Made by a program: the position numbers and the translations under genes. Source: Hominisplanchenecus_A murintestinalis (lineage in GTDB: Bacteria > Bacillota > Clostridia > Lachnospirales > Lachnospiraceae). Taken from it: a stretch of 64,000 nt of DNA. The notes beneath the pieces were generated by a model, which was given only the letters and a program-made list of their open reading frames with translations, had not been told where the DNA came from and did not search any database. Position 1 is the stretch's first letter, and each line of letters starts with the position of its first letter. The stretch spans positions 124,001 through 188,000 of the forward strand of contig NZ_CALPCM010000001.1 in assembly GCF_943193015.1 (NCBI RefSeq), read 5' to 3'. Below are positions 17,372 to 25,599 of this stretch, piece by piece.

Positions 17372-20309
17372 ATTTATGGGAAAAAAGCTTGCGAAGGTGG
17401 GAGAGTCGAGAGGAACCATTCTTGTTTTTGTATTCTGTCTCTTGGCATTTGCGCTGGTACAGAGGCTTTTTCATCTGCAGATTGTTAAAGGTGAAAGCTA
17501 TTTGACCGACTTTACCATGAAGATTAAAAAGGAAAGAACGATAAAGAGTACACGTGGAGAAATATACGATAGAAACGGATATCCATTAGCATATAATAAG
17601 CTGGCGTACTCCGTGACTTTTGAAGATAATGGCAGCTATAGCAGACAACGTGACAAGAATCTAGCGCTGAACAGCAGCATGTATGGAATCCTGCGTGTAA
17701 TAGAAGATAATGGAAACAGTATTCTGATGGATTTTGGTATTCGCCTGAACAAAAACGATGAATATGAATTTACGCGTGAAGGCGTAAATCTGCTGCGTTT
17801 CAAAGCTGACATCTATGGAGAGGCATATGTTGAGGATCTGGATGATGAGCAGAAGAATGCCACGCCCGATAAGATGATGGAAGATATGTGCGGCGAGAAG
17901 ATGTACGGCATTCTGAATCCTGATTATACAGATGAGGAGCTTATAGAGGCAAAGCTTCCCCGGCAGTCAGAGATGAGTAAGGAAACCATTTTGAAACTGG
18001 CAATCATGCGGAGTAAAGTGGCGGCAAACAGCTATCAAAAATATATGTCCACTACCCTTGCAAAAGATATCAATGAGCGCACAATGTCCATTATTATGGA
18101 AAATAAAGATGTCTATGAAGGTGTGGATGTGGTGGAGGACTCCCTGCGCATTTACAATGACAGCCTGTATTTCGCTCCGCTGATAGGATATACGGGACAG
18201 ATATCCCTGGAAGAGATGGAAGCGCTGAATAAAGACAATGAAATATATAAATATACGGACATAGTGGGGAAATCAGGACTGGAGAAGTCTTTTGAGTCCC
18301 AACTTCAAGGCATAGACGGATCGGAGACGATGTACGTGGACAATATGGGAAAGGTACTGATGAAGGATTCAAAAGTTGCTCCCCAGGCCGGAAATGATAT
18401 TTATATTACAATTGACAGAGAGCTTCAGATTGCAGCTTATAAGATACTGGAACAGTACATTGCGGGTATTGTTTATGCGAATATGATTGATGAAAAGCAG
18501 TTCAATACCGAATGGACAAACTCCAGCGATGATATCCGTATTGCCGTTTATGACGCATATTATGCTCTGTTTGAGAATAATGTGCTGGATGCCAAGCATC
18601 TGGCGTCAGACGATGCTACGCAAAATGAGAAGAATGTATACCAGGCGTTTCTCTCAAAACAGAAGGCCGTGTTCCGGGAAATCAGAGAACAGCTTACCAC
18701 AGCAAATCCCAGGCCGTATAAGGATTATGACGAAGTTATGGAGGACGAGCAGTGGCAGGCGTATATGTCCTATATTGTAAATGATTTTCTGACGCAAAGT
18801 ACCGGAATTCTGGATGCGGATAAAATTGATAAAAATGATGAAACCTATAAAGCGTGGACGACAGATGAATCTATCAGTATGCAGGAATATCTAGACTATG
18901 CGATATCCGCAGGATGGCTGGATGTTTCAGGACTTGATGTGGACAGTGAATATATGGATATCACTGAAACCAACAATGCCCTGGCAGATTTTATTGAAGA
19001 ACAGCTGTCTGAAGATGATACGTTCAGCCGAAAAATATATAAATACATGATTATGGAAGGAAGCTTAAGCGGCGCAGATGTGTGTCTTTTGCTTTATGAC
19101 CAGGGAGTGCTGGAGCAGGATGATGAAAGTTACAATCAGCTGTCTTCCGGTGGTATAAGCGCCTATGATTTTATTCGTTCCAAAATACTGAATCTGGAAA
19201 TTACGCCGGGACAGCTCGCACTGGAACCGTGTTCCGGTTCAGTGGTGATTACGGATCCTGATAATGGAGATGTTCTTGCGTGTGTGACGTATCCGGGGTA
19301 TGATAATAACCGTCTGGCAAACGATATGGATTCAGATTACTATAACAAGCTGAACACAGATTTGTCCAGCCCGTTTTACAATAAGGCGACGCAGGAGCAA
19401 ACGGCTCCCGGTTCCACGTTCAAGCTGGTATCGGCAACCGCCGGATACCAGGAGGGAGTAATCGGGCTATACGACTATGTGAACTGCGAGGGAAAGTTTG
19501 ATTTGATTCCTGAAAATCCGCCGATCAACTGTTGGATTTATTCCCCGTCAGCGCCTAGTACCCACGGCCCACTGGCAATGTCAGACGCTATCAAGGAATC
19601 CTGTAACTACTATTTTAATACAGTTGGCTATCTGCTGGGTAAAACGGACAACGAAGAAGAGAAATACAGCGACGCCAAAGGTATGGAGAGGTTGTCTAAA
19701 TATGCCGCTATGTACGGATTTGACGCAAAGTCAGGGATTGAAATTGACGAGATAGCGCCGCGTATGGCGACAGCAGATACCACCCGTTCGGCGATGGGGC
19801 AGTCGAACCAGGCGTATACAACATCCCAGATTGCGAGGTATGTGACGACTCTGGCGAACAGCGGAACCTGCTATGATTTGACACTGCTTCAAAAAGTAAC
19901 AGATTCTTCTGGCAAGACGTTGGATGAGCCAGAGCCCGTGGTACACAACCGACTGGAGCTGCCCACAGAGCTGTGGGATACGATTCATCGAGGGATGCGG
20001 GATGTGGTTAATAACAGCTCTGCCATAAAGGAAATGAACAAGGAGTATGGCGATTTTGATATGGCGGGCAAGACGGGGACTGCGCAGCAGAGGGAGGATA
20101 AGGCAAACCATGCGCTGTTTATTTCCTATGCGCCGTGCAACAATCCGGAGATAGCGATGGCAATTCGTATTACGAACGGCTACACTTCGCGGAATGCCGC
20201 GTTGGTAGCAAAAGATATTATGAAATACCGCTTTAATCTTGAAGAGGAGAATGATATTATTACAGGAAGCGCTACAATAGTGGCAGAGGATAATACCGTG
20301 CAGGATTAA
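17364..20309 (+). CDS. mrdA: Penicillin-binding protein 2, elongasome D,D-transpeptidase, with a large insertion
   Basis: A class B PBP of about 981 residues; the usual length is 600-700. The likely start is a TTG 11 bases after AAAGGAG; GTG 17352 and ATG 17376 are alternatives. One N-terminal membrane helix is followed by the RGEIYDRNGYPLAYN dimerisation-domain motif. Catalytic motifs are SxxK in APGSTFKLVS (about residue 683), SxN in ESCNYYF (about 745) and KTG in AGKTGTAQ (about 902). An acidic insertion of about 250 residues lies between TIDRELQIAAY and the SGSVVITDPDNGDVLACV strand. It crosslinks peptidoglycan for elongation with RodA, encoded four genes downstream. Confidence 0.94.
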   Translation: MFKFMGKKLAKVGESRGTILVFVFCLLAFALVQRLFHLQIVKGESYLTDFTMKIKKERTIKSTRGEIYDRNGYPLAYNKLAYSVTFEDNGSYSRQRDKNLALNSSMYGILRVIEDNGNSILMDFGIRLNKNDEYEFTREGVNLLRFKADIYGEAYVEDLDDEQKNATPDKMMEDMCGEKMYGILNPDYTDEELIEAKLPRQSEMSKETILKLAIMRSKVAANSYQKYMSTTLAKDINERTMSIIMENKDVYEGVDVVEDSLRIYNDSLYFAPLIGYTGQISLEEMEALNKDNEIYKYTDIVGKSGLEKSFESQLQGIDGSETMYVDNMGKVLMKDSKVAPQAGNDIYITIDRELQIAAYKILEQYIAGIVYANMIDEKQFNTEWTNSSDDIRIAVYDAYYALFENNVLDAKHLASDDATQNEKNVYQAFLSKQKAVFREIREQLTTANPRPYKDYDEVMEDEQWQAYMSYIVNDFLTQSTGILDADKIDKNDETYKAWTTDESISMQEYLDYAISAGWLDVSGLDVDSEYMDITETNNALADFIEEQLSEDDTFSRKIYKYMIMEGSLSGADVCLLLYDQGVLEQDDESYNQLSSGGISAYDFIRSKILNLEITPGQLALEPCSGSVVITDPDNGDVLACVTYPGYDNNRLANDMDSDYYNKLNTDLSSPFYNKATQEQTAPGSTFKLVSATAGYQEGVIGLYDYVNCEGKFDLIPENPPINCWIYSPSAPSTHGPLAMSDAIKESCNYYFNTVGYLLGKTDNEEEKYSDAKGMERLSKYAAMYGFDAKSGIEIDEIAPRMATADTTRSAMGQSNQAYTTSQIARYVTTLANSGTCYDLTLLQKVTDSSGKTLDEPEPVVHNRLELPTELWDTIHRGMRDVVNNSSAIKEMNKEYGDFDMAGKTGTAQQREDKANHALFISYAPCNNPEIAMAIRITNGYTSRNAALVAKDIMKYRFNLEEENDIITGSATIVAEDNTVQD

Positions 20310-20329
20310 TGAGTTTGGAGGCATACAGT

Positions 20330-21037
20330 ATGAACCGGAATACGGTAATCATAAAAAGCAATAAATATGGGCTTATTGTCATACTGGATGATAAAATCCC
20401 CTTTGATGAGCTGTTGCTGGATCTTGCAGATAAATTTAAAGAATCCGCAAATTTTTTTAAAAATGCCAAGATGGCAGTCAGCTTCCGGGGCAGGGTGATG
20501 ACAAAGCCTCAGGAAAAGATGGTAGTAGATACGATTGTAAACAATTCCGGCATCCATATTTTGTGTATTGTAGATGAGATCCCGGAGCATGAGGAATACT
20601 ATCGGCAGGCAGTAGAATTGGCAGAGGAAAAACAAGAGGAGGGTGACGGGATGTTTCACCGCGGAACCCTCCGCGCCGGGCAGGTGCTGGAGACGGAGCA
20701 CAGTGTGATAATTCTGGGGGATGTAAACCCCGGAGCCAATGTAATTTCAAAAGGAAATATTATTGTGCTCGGTTCCTGCCGCGGCAATGTATACGCCGGT
20801 GCGAGCGGTGACAGAGGGTGCATAGTGGCAGCCCTGGTCATGAAACCGATTCAGGTACGCATCGCAGATAAAATCGCAAGGAGTGCGATCGTGAAACGCG
20901 TGGATACGTGCGAATACAGCATGGATCCTAAGATTGCATACATAAAGGATAATCACATTTACGTAAAGCAGATTTCCAGAGATACTCTAAATGACATTTC
21001 CGAGGAGGAAGAAAATACATCAGACAGCGTGCAATGA
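20330..21037 (+). CDS. minC: Septum site-determining protein MinC
   Basis: A 235-residue FtsZ assembly inhibitor. The N-terminal domain contacts FtsZ; the C-terminal beta-helix carries the TLRAGQVLETEHSVIILGDV and NPGANVISKGNIIVLGSCRG repeats that bind MinD. The start is the ATG after TTTGGAGGCATACAGT; another ATG 21 bases upstream overlaps the PBP2 stop. The C-terminus ends in an acidic tail (SEEEENTSD). minD and minE follow, so the complete E. coli-like oscillating Min set is encoded here. Confidence 0.95.
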   Translation: MNRNTVIIKSNKYGLIVILDDKIPFDELLLDLADKFKESANFFKNAKMAVSFRGRVMTKPQEKMVVDTIVNNSGIHILCIVDEIPEHEEYYRQAVELAEEKQEEGDGMFHRGTLRAGQVLETEHSVIILGDVNPGANVISKGNIIVLGSCRGNVYAGASGDRGCIVAALVMKPIQVRIADKIARSAIVKRVDTCEYSMDPKIAYIKDNHIYVKQISRDTLNDISEEEENTSDSVQ

Positions 21038-21095
21038 TTTTGCGGAAATGATTTAGGCGGCGCCGGGAACGCCGCTGGTTTAGGAGGATAAGAGT

Positions 21096-21887
21096 ATGAG
21101 TGAAGTAATCGTAGTGACATCCGGCAAGGGCGGAGTCGGCAAGACAACGGCCACAGCGAATATCGGCACAGGGCTGGCGAAGCTGAATCATAAGGTAGTC
21201 ATGATTGACACCGATATCGGGCTTAGAAACCTGGATGTAGTCATGGGACTGGAAAACAGAATCGTCTACAATTTGGTGGACGTGATAGAAGGGAACTGCC
21301 GGAAGAAACAGGCATTAATTCGGGACAAGCGTTTTCCGAACCTTTATCTGCTGCCGTCGGCGCAGACGCGCGATAAAACGGCGGTGACCCCAGAGCAAAT
21401 GAAAAAACTTACGGATGAGCTGAGAGAGCATTTTGATTATATCCTGCTTGACTGTCCGGCAGGGATTGAACAGGGGTTTAAAAATGCGATAGCCGGAGCT
21501 GACAGAGCGATTGTAGTGACAACACCGGAAGTATCTGCTATCCGTGATGCTGACCGCATCATTGGGCTTCTGGAATCAAATGAAATTAAGAAGATAGAGC
21601 TTTTGATTAACCGTCTCCGTATGGATATGATCCGCCGCGGCGATATGATGTCTGTAGATGATGTAGTGGAAATCCTGGCGGCAAACTTAATTGGCGCCGT
21701 GCCTGATGATGAAGGGGTAGTGATTTCTACAAACCAGGGAGAGCCCCTGGCGGGGGAAGAAACCCGTGCAGGCCAGGCGTTTCTGAATATCAGCAGACGA
21801 ATCATCGGGGAGGCCGTCCCCCTCATGGAATTGAGCAAACCGGAAACCTTTTTTTCCAGAATGACAGGTTTGTTTAGAAAGAATTGA
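21096..21887 (+). CDS. minD: Septum site-determining ATPase MinD
   Basis: A 263-residue ParA/MinD ATPase with the deviant Walker A SGKGGVGKTT at residues 9-18, followed by IDTDIGLRNLDVVMG and the switch-II motif LLDCPAGIEQGF. The C-terminal amphipathic helix FFSRMTGLFRKN fits the MinD membrane-targeting sequence. It recruits MinC to the membrane and is displaced by MinE. A strong Shine-Dalgarno site (AGGAGGATA) precedes the ATG. Confidence 0.97.
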   Translation: MSEVIVVTSGKGGVGKTTATANIGTGLAKLNHKVVMIDTDIGLRNLDVVMGLENRIVYNLVDVIEGNCRKKQALIRDKRFPNLYLLPSAQTRDKTAVTPEQMKKLTDELREHFDYILLDCPAGIEQGFKNAIAGADRAIVVTTPEVSAIRDADRIIGLLESNEIKKIELLINRLRMDMIRRGDMMSVDDVVEILAANLIGAVPDDEGVVISTNQGEPLAGEETRAGQAFLNISRRIIGEAVPLMELSKPETFFSRMTGLFRKN

Positions 21888-21900
21888 GAGGGATGGGACA

Positions 21901-22152
21901 GTGAGAGATTTCCGTGTATTTTTTAAGAAGAACTCCGGGAGCATTGCCAGGGAGCGGCTGAAAGGTGTTATCCTTGCTGACAGGCTGTGCTGCAGTCCGG
22001 AAACTACTGACAGGATAAAGAAGGACATATCGCAGGTTCTTTCAAAATACATAGAATTGGATCATATGAAAGTAAAGATACGATTGGACATTTCGAGAGA
22101 GTCAGGACGAGGTGTAAAACATGTTAAGACAATACAAATTAAAGGACTATAA
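21901..22152 (+). CDS. minE: Cell division topological specificity factor MinE
   Basis: An 83-residue protein starting at a GTG preceded by GAGAGGGATGGG. The N-terminal anti-MinCD helix is visible (SIARERLKGVILADR), then the dimerisation strands (MKVKIRLDISRES). MinE stimulates MinD ATPase to drive pole-to-pole oscillation. The rodA start lies 32 bases inside its 3' end, so the two are tightly coupled. Confidence 0.93.
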   Translation: MRDFRVFFKKNSGSIARERLKGVILADRLCCSPETTDRIKKDISQVLSKYIELDHMKVKIRLDISRESGRGVKHVKTIQIKGL

Positions 22153-23230
22153 ATTCAGGCTCATTCTTTGGGTGGCGGCGATTTCCGTACTTGGGATTAT
22201 GGTAATCGGCAGTGCGCAGGATTCTGTGCAGAAAAAGCAGATTTTCGGATTGGGAATCGGATTAGTGCTGATGGTTACGGCATCTCTGATTGATTATTCC
22301 TGGCTGATGAATTTCTACTGGATTTATTATGTCCTTGGAACAGGTATGCTTGTTCTGGTTCTTCTGGTCGGAACAAATGTAAATGGTGCGACGCGCTGGA
22401 TTGATATAGGATTTTTCAGGTTCCAGCCTTCCGATGTCATGAAGATTGTCTTGATTGTGTTTTTTGCGAAACTTTTCTCAAAGTATGAGGAAAAAATCAG
22501 TACGGTGAAAATCATTCTGTTTTCTTTAATTTGCCTTGGAATTCCGCTTGTGCTTATTATGGAACAGCCGGACTTGTCCACAACAATCAGCATTATGATG
22601 GTGTTTTGTGCAATGATTTTTATTGGAGGGTTGAGTTATAAAATAATTGGTGGTATTATAGCAGTAGCGGTTCCGCTTGTGATTCTTTTTTTCAGTTTAA
22701 TCCTGCAGCCGGATCAGACAATTCTGAAGGGCTATCAGCATGACAGAATTATGGCGTGGCTGCGTCCTACAGACCCGGAATATATTGATACAGCGCTGCA
22801 GCAGTTGAATTCCCAGATAGCTATCGGTTCCGGGCAGCTTTATGGGAAAGGTTTGAATAATAATGTGGTATCTTCAGTGAAAAACGGCAATTTTATTGCA
22901 GAGCCGCAGACGGATTTTATTTTTGCAGTGGCGGGAGAGGAATTAGGTTTTTTAGGATGCTGTATCATTATTATTCTGGAGTTAATTATTGCGATTGAGT
23001 GTGTACGCATAGGCAAAAAAGCAAGGGATTTAGCCGGGATGCTGCTTTGCTGTGGATTGGCGGCACAGATATTTTTCCAAACAGGAATCAATATTGGGGT
23101 GGCCACAGGGTTGCTGCCGAATACAGGAATAGCGCTTCCGTTTGTGAGCTACGGTCTTACTTCATTAGTAAGTTTTTGTATTGGTATAGGGATGGTATTG
23201 AATGTGGGGCTTCAAATGAAAAAATATTGA
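22121..23230 (+). CDS. rodA: Peptidoglycan glycosyltransferase RodA (SEDS family)
   Basis: A 369-residue polytopic membrane protein with about ten hydrophobic segments. SEDS signatures are GATRWIDIGFFRFQPSDVMK, GQLYGKGLNNN followed by the AEPQTDFIFAVAGEELGF loop, and LLPNTGIALPFVSYGLTS. RodA polymerises glycan strands from lipid II for lateral growth, paired with PBP2. Placement with mreBCD, PBP2 and min genes favours RodA over FtsW. It overlaps minE by 32 bases. Confidence 0.94.
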   Translation: MLRQYKLKDYKFRLILWVAAISVLGIMVIGSAQDSVQKKQIFGLGIGLVLMVTASLIDYSWLMNFYWIYYVLGTGMLVLVLLVGTNVNGATRWIDIGFFRFQPSDVMKIVLIVFFAKLFSKYEEKISTVKIILFSLICLGIPLVLIMEQPDLSTTISIMMVFCAMIFIGGLSYKIIGGIIAVAVPLVILFFSLILQPDQTILKGYQHDRIMAWLRPTDPEYIDTALQQLNSQIAIGSGQLYGKGLNNNVVSSVKNGNFIAEPQTDFIFAVAGEELGFLGCCIIIILELIIAIECVRIGKKARDLAGMLLCCGLAAQIFFQTGINIGVATGLLPNTGIALPFVSYGLTSLVSFCIGIGMVLNVGLQMKKY

Positions 23231-23243
23231 TGGGGGGTTCAAT

Positions 23244-23639
23244 ATGAATATAGGACTGATTGCACATGATGCAAAAAAGAAGCTGATGCAGAATTTCTGT
23301 ATTGCTTACCGGGGAATTTTGTGCCGGCATGAGTTATATGCAACCGGGACTACGGGAAGGCTGGTAGAGGAGGTTACAAATCTGAATATCCATAAATTCC
23401 TGGTAGGGCATTTGGGGGGAGAACAGCAAATGAGGGCGCAGATTGAGCATAATCAGCTGGATTTGGTGATTTTCCTGCGGGATCCGCTGCAGCCAAAGTC
23501 TCATGAGCCGGATATTATGCATACGGTGCGTCTTTGCGATATGTATAATATTCCGTTGGCTACGAATCTGGCTACGGCAGAATTGATGGTGAAGTCTCTG
23601 GAAAGAGGCGATTTGGAATGGCGAGAAATGTATAGATAA
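23244..23639 (+). CDS. mgsA: Methylglyoxal synthase-like protein with Glu at the catalytic-Asp position
   Basis: A 131-residue protein matching methylglyoxal synthase along its length: MNIGLIAHDAKK, ELYATGTTGRL (phosphate binding) and the SHEPD motif with the conserved His and Asp. The enzyme converts dihydroxyacetone phosphate to methylglyoxal and phosphate. The usual GPxGGDQQ signature reads GHLGGEQQ, so the catalytic base (Asp71 in E. coli) is Glu60 here and the preceding Pro is His. Activity may be reduced or altered. It stands between rodA and a D,D-carboxypeptidase; an mgsA beside rodA also occurs in other Clostridia. Confidence 0.88.
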   Translation: MNIGLIAHDAKKKLMQNFCIAYRGILCRHELYATGTTGRLVEEVTNLNIHKFLVGHLGGEQQMRAQIEHNQLDLVIFLRDPLQPKSHEPDIMHTVRLCDMYNIPLATNLATAELMVKSLERGDLEWREMYR

Positions 23640-23649
23640 GGAAACCAAT

Positions 23650-24660
23650 ATGAATCAAAGAGAGAAAGAACAAAGAGCGGCACGCAGGTTTTTGATATTG
23701 GTGGCGTTTCTGATTGTTGTATTGATAGCTGTCATATATCTGTTGTTTTTCCGTATTCGTGATATTTCTCTGGATATGGCGTATGATAAGACAAGCTCTA
23801 TATTTGGCATCGGTAAGATGACGCAGGAAAATGGCAGGGCAGAGTCTTTTGCAAGTGACTTATGTGTGTCTGCGGTCGATGTGCCTCTGGAAGGATTTGA
23901 GGCGCCGGCAGAATCAGCAGCTCTGTTTAACGAGGCCGAACATGAAGTGATTTATGCGAAAGAGCTTCATGCGAAGAGATATCCTGCAAGCATTACGAAG
24001 ATTATGACGACTCTGGTGGCCTTGAAGTATGGCAATCTGGATGAAATGGTTACAGTAGGCGAGGAATGCAAGAATATTGAATTTGGTTCTTCTGTATGTG
24101 AAATCCATGTGGGGGATCACTTTACCCTGCGCCAGCTTGTGTATGGATTAATGATTAATTCAGGAAATGATGCGGCGATGACGATTGCCGTACACATTGC
24201 CGGGAGTGTGGAGAAGTTCGTGGAAATGATGAATCAGGAGGCAGCAGACATTGGCGCGTCAGGCACACATTTTGTAAATCCGCATGGACTTCAGGACGAG
24301 AATCATTATACAACAGCTTATGATATATACCTGATGTTTCATGAGGCGCTAAAATATGAAGAATTCCGGGATATCATTGGGCAGCATACTTATTATGCTG
24401 AATATACGGACGCAGCAGGGGAAGAAAAGGGAGTCATGTGGGAATCCACGAATCATTATTTTATAAATGAAGCAGTTCCTCCCTCGGATGTAATGGTTTC
24501 CGGAGGAAAGACAGGAACGACAGATGAGGCAGGGGCGTGTCTCTGCCTGTACAGCCAGAATAAATATGGTGATCCGTTTATCTCAATCATCCTGAAATCG
24601 GAATCGAAGGATACCCTTTATGAAGAAATGAATGAATTATTGTCTAAAAGTAACAATTAG
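23650..24660 (+). CDS. D-alanyl-D-alanine carboxypeptidase (class C PBP, DacA/DacF type)
   Basis: A 336-residue S11-family peptidase that removes the terminal D-Ala of peptidoglycan stem peptides. An N-terminal membrane anchor lies at about residues 14-35. The active-site SxxK is in PASITKIM (about residue 113), SxN in SGNDAAM (about 171) and KTG in GGKTGTTDEAG (about 286). The C-terminal beta domain and amphipathic anchor found in classic DacA are missing; N-terminal anchoring seems to replace them. It closes the cell-wall elongation and division block. Confidence 0.9.
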   Translation: MNQREKEQRAARRFLILVAFLIVVLIAVIYLLFFRIRDISLDMAYDKTSSIFGIGKMTQENGRAESFASDLCVSAVDVPLEGFEAPAESAALFNEAEHEVIYAKELHAKRYPASITKIMTTLVALKYGNLDEMVTVGEECKNIEFGSSVCEIHVGDHFTLRQLVYGLMINSGNDAAMTIAVHIAGSVEKFVEMMNQEAADIGASGTHFVNPHGLQDENHYTTAYDIYLMFHEALKYEEFRDIIGQHTYYAEYTDAAGEEKGVMWESTNHYFINEAVPPSDVMVSGGKTGTTDEAGACLCLYSQNKYGDPFISIILKSESKDTLYEEMNELLSKSNN

Positions 24661-24663
24661 AGG

Positions 24664-24692
24664 TTGTGTTTTTTCGAATAATATATTATAAT
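24664..24692 (+). promoter_or_regulatory. Sigma-A promoter for the small P-loop gene
   Basis: TTGTGT and TATAAT are separated by 17 bases, and the -10 box lies 45 bases before the ATG of the P-loop gene. Confidence 0.65.
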
Positions 24693-24737
24693 TTTACCAT
24701 AATACTTGTGTCGAGAAGACTAAAGGAGGAGATTACA

Positions 24738-25157
24738 ATGATACAGATTATAGCAGGCAGACAGGGCAAGGGAAAAACGAAACAGTTACTGGATAAGGTA
24801 AACGCAGAGATTAAGGCTGCACATGGAAACATTGTTTACCTTGATAAGAGCAGTAAGCACATGTATGAGTTGAACAATAAGATCCGTTTGATTGACGTCT
24901 CTGAATTCGACCTTCAGAATGGTGATGAATTTATGGGATTTATCTGCGGACTGATTTCACAGGATCATGATTTGGAGCAGATGTACCTTGACAATTTCTT
25001 AAAGATTGCGAAGCTTGAGGATTGTGATATTGAAGCAGCGCTGGCACGGTTAGAAGAGATAGGAGATAAATATTCCGTTACTTTTGTTTTAGGTATTTCT
25101 TTGGACGCATCAGAACTGCCAGAGACAGCTAAATCAAAAGTTATCGTTTCGTTGTAA
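24738..25157 (+). CDS. Small P-loop NTPase-like protein of unknown function
   Basis: A 139-residue protein starting at the ATG after AAAGGAGGAGATTACA. The start of the chain is IIAGRQGKGKTKQLL, a Walker A motif (GxxxxGKT). A Walker B-like stretch could be IRLIDVSEFDL, and the remainder is acidic and predicted helical, ending in a beta strand (KYSVTFVLGIS). It is too short for a full AAA or kinase domain. It has its own promoter and terminator. I do not recognise the function; automatic names such as PilT-like would rest only on the P-loop. Confidence 0.8.
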   Translation: MIQIIAGRQGKGKTKQLLDKVNAEIKAAHGNIVYLDKSSKHMYELNNKIRLIDVSEFDLQNGDEFMGFICGLISQDHDLEQMYLDNFLKIAKLEDCDIEAALARLEEIGDKYSVTFVLGISLDASELPETAKSKVIVSL

Positions 25158-25173
25158 TACATACCACAGAACA

Positions 25174-25219
25174 AAAAGCGCAGCGCGGCATTGTATATGC
25201 AAGACCGTGCTGCGCTTTT
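25174..25219 (+). terminator. Bidirectional Rho-independent terminator
   Basis: AAAAGCGCAGCGCGG pairs with CCGTGCTGCGCTTTT across a 16-base loop. The A-run and T-run on each side suit termination from both directions, and it lies between two convergent genes (the P-loop gene and the DUF378 gene). Confidence 0.9.
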
Positions 25220-25258
25220 CGTATAAGAACCTTTGCCCTGTAACAAAACAGCAGGATA

Positions 25259-25471
25259 TTATTCCGTACCCATTTTGCCGATACGGCCGTAAGTGCTGAG
25301 CATATAAAGTCCTGCGACACCTACCAGGCCATAGACAATTCGGGATAACCAGCTCATGTCCCCGAACAGAAAAGCAACCAGGTCGAATTTGAAGAAGCCA
25401 ATGAGTCCCCAGTTAACAGCGCCAATGATTATGAGTGTCAGACAAGTATAATCGATTCCTCTACTGTCCAT
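25259..25471 (-). CDS. DUF378 family small membrane protein
   Basis: A 70-residue protein with two hydrophobic segments and the family pattern LIIIGAVNWGLIGFFKFDLV followed by a second helix (IVYGLVGVAGLYML). The start follows AAGGAGGCATTAGAA. The function of DUF378 is unknown. It is the only - strand gene in the first 35 kb and stands alone between two terminator/promoter regions. Confidence 0.9.
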   Translation of the reverse strand: MDSRGIDYTCLTLIIIGAVNWGLIGFFKFDLVAFLFGDMSWLSRIVYGLVGVAGLYMLSTYGRIGKMGTE

Positions 25472-25544
25472 TTCTAATGCCTCCTTGTCATGTAATAATC
25501 CTATTTTTACCGCTTTTGGTGTTTTTATACCACGAACTTTTCAC

Positions 25545-25573
25545 TTGTCCCAGAGTTCTGTTCGTGTTAGAAT
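25545..25573 (+). promoter_or_regulatory. Sigma-A promoter for the HlyD-like / yggS / sepF cluster
   Basis: TTGTCC and TAGAAT are 17 bases apart, just upstream of AAAAGGAGG and the HlyD-like start. Confidence 0.6.
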
Positions 25574-25599
25574 AATTGGGAAAAGGAGGTTTTGCTTTG

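Noticed and set aside
25174..25219. The GCGCAGC palindrome as a second recombination site
   Set aside because: It is GC-rich with flanking A and T runs between convergent genes, so it is an ordinary bidirectional terminator.
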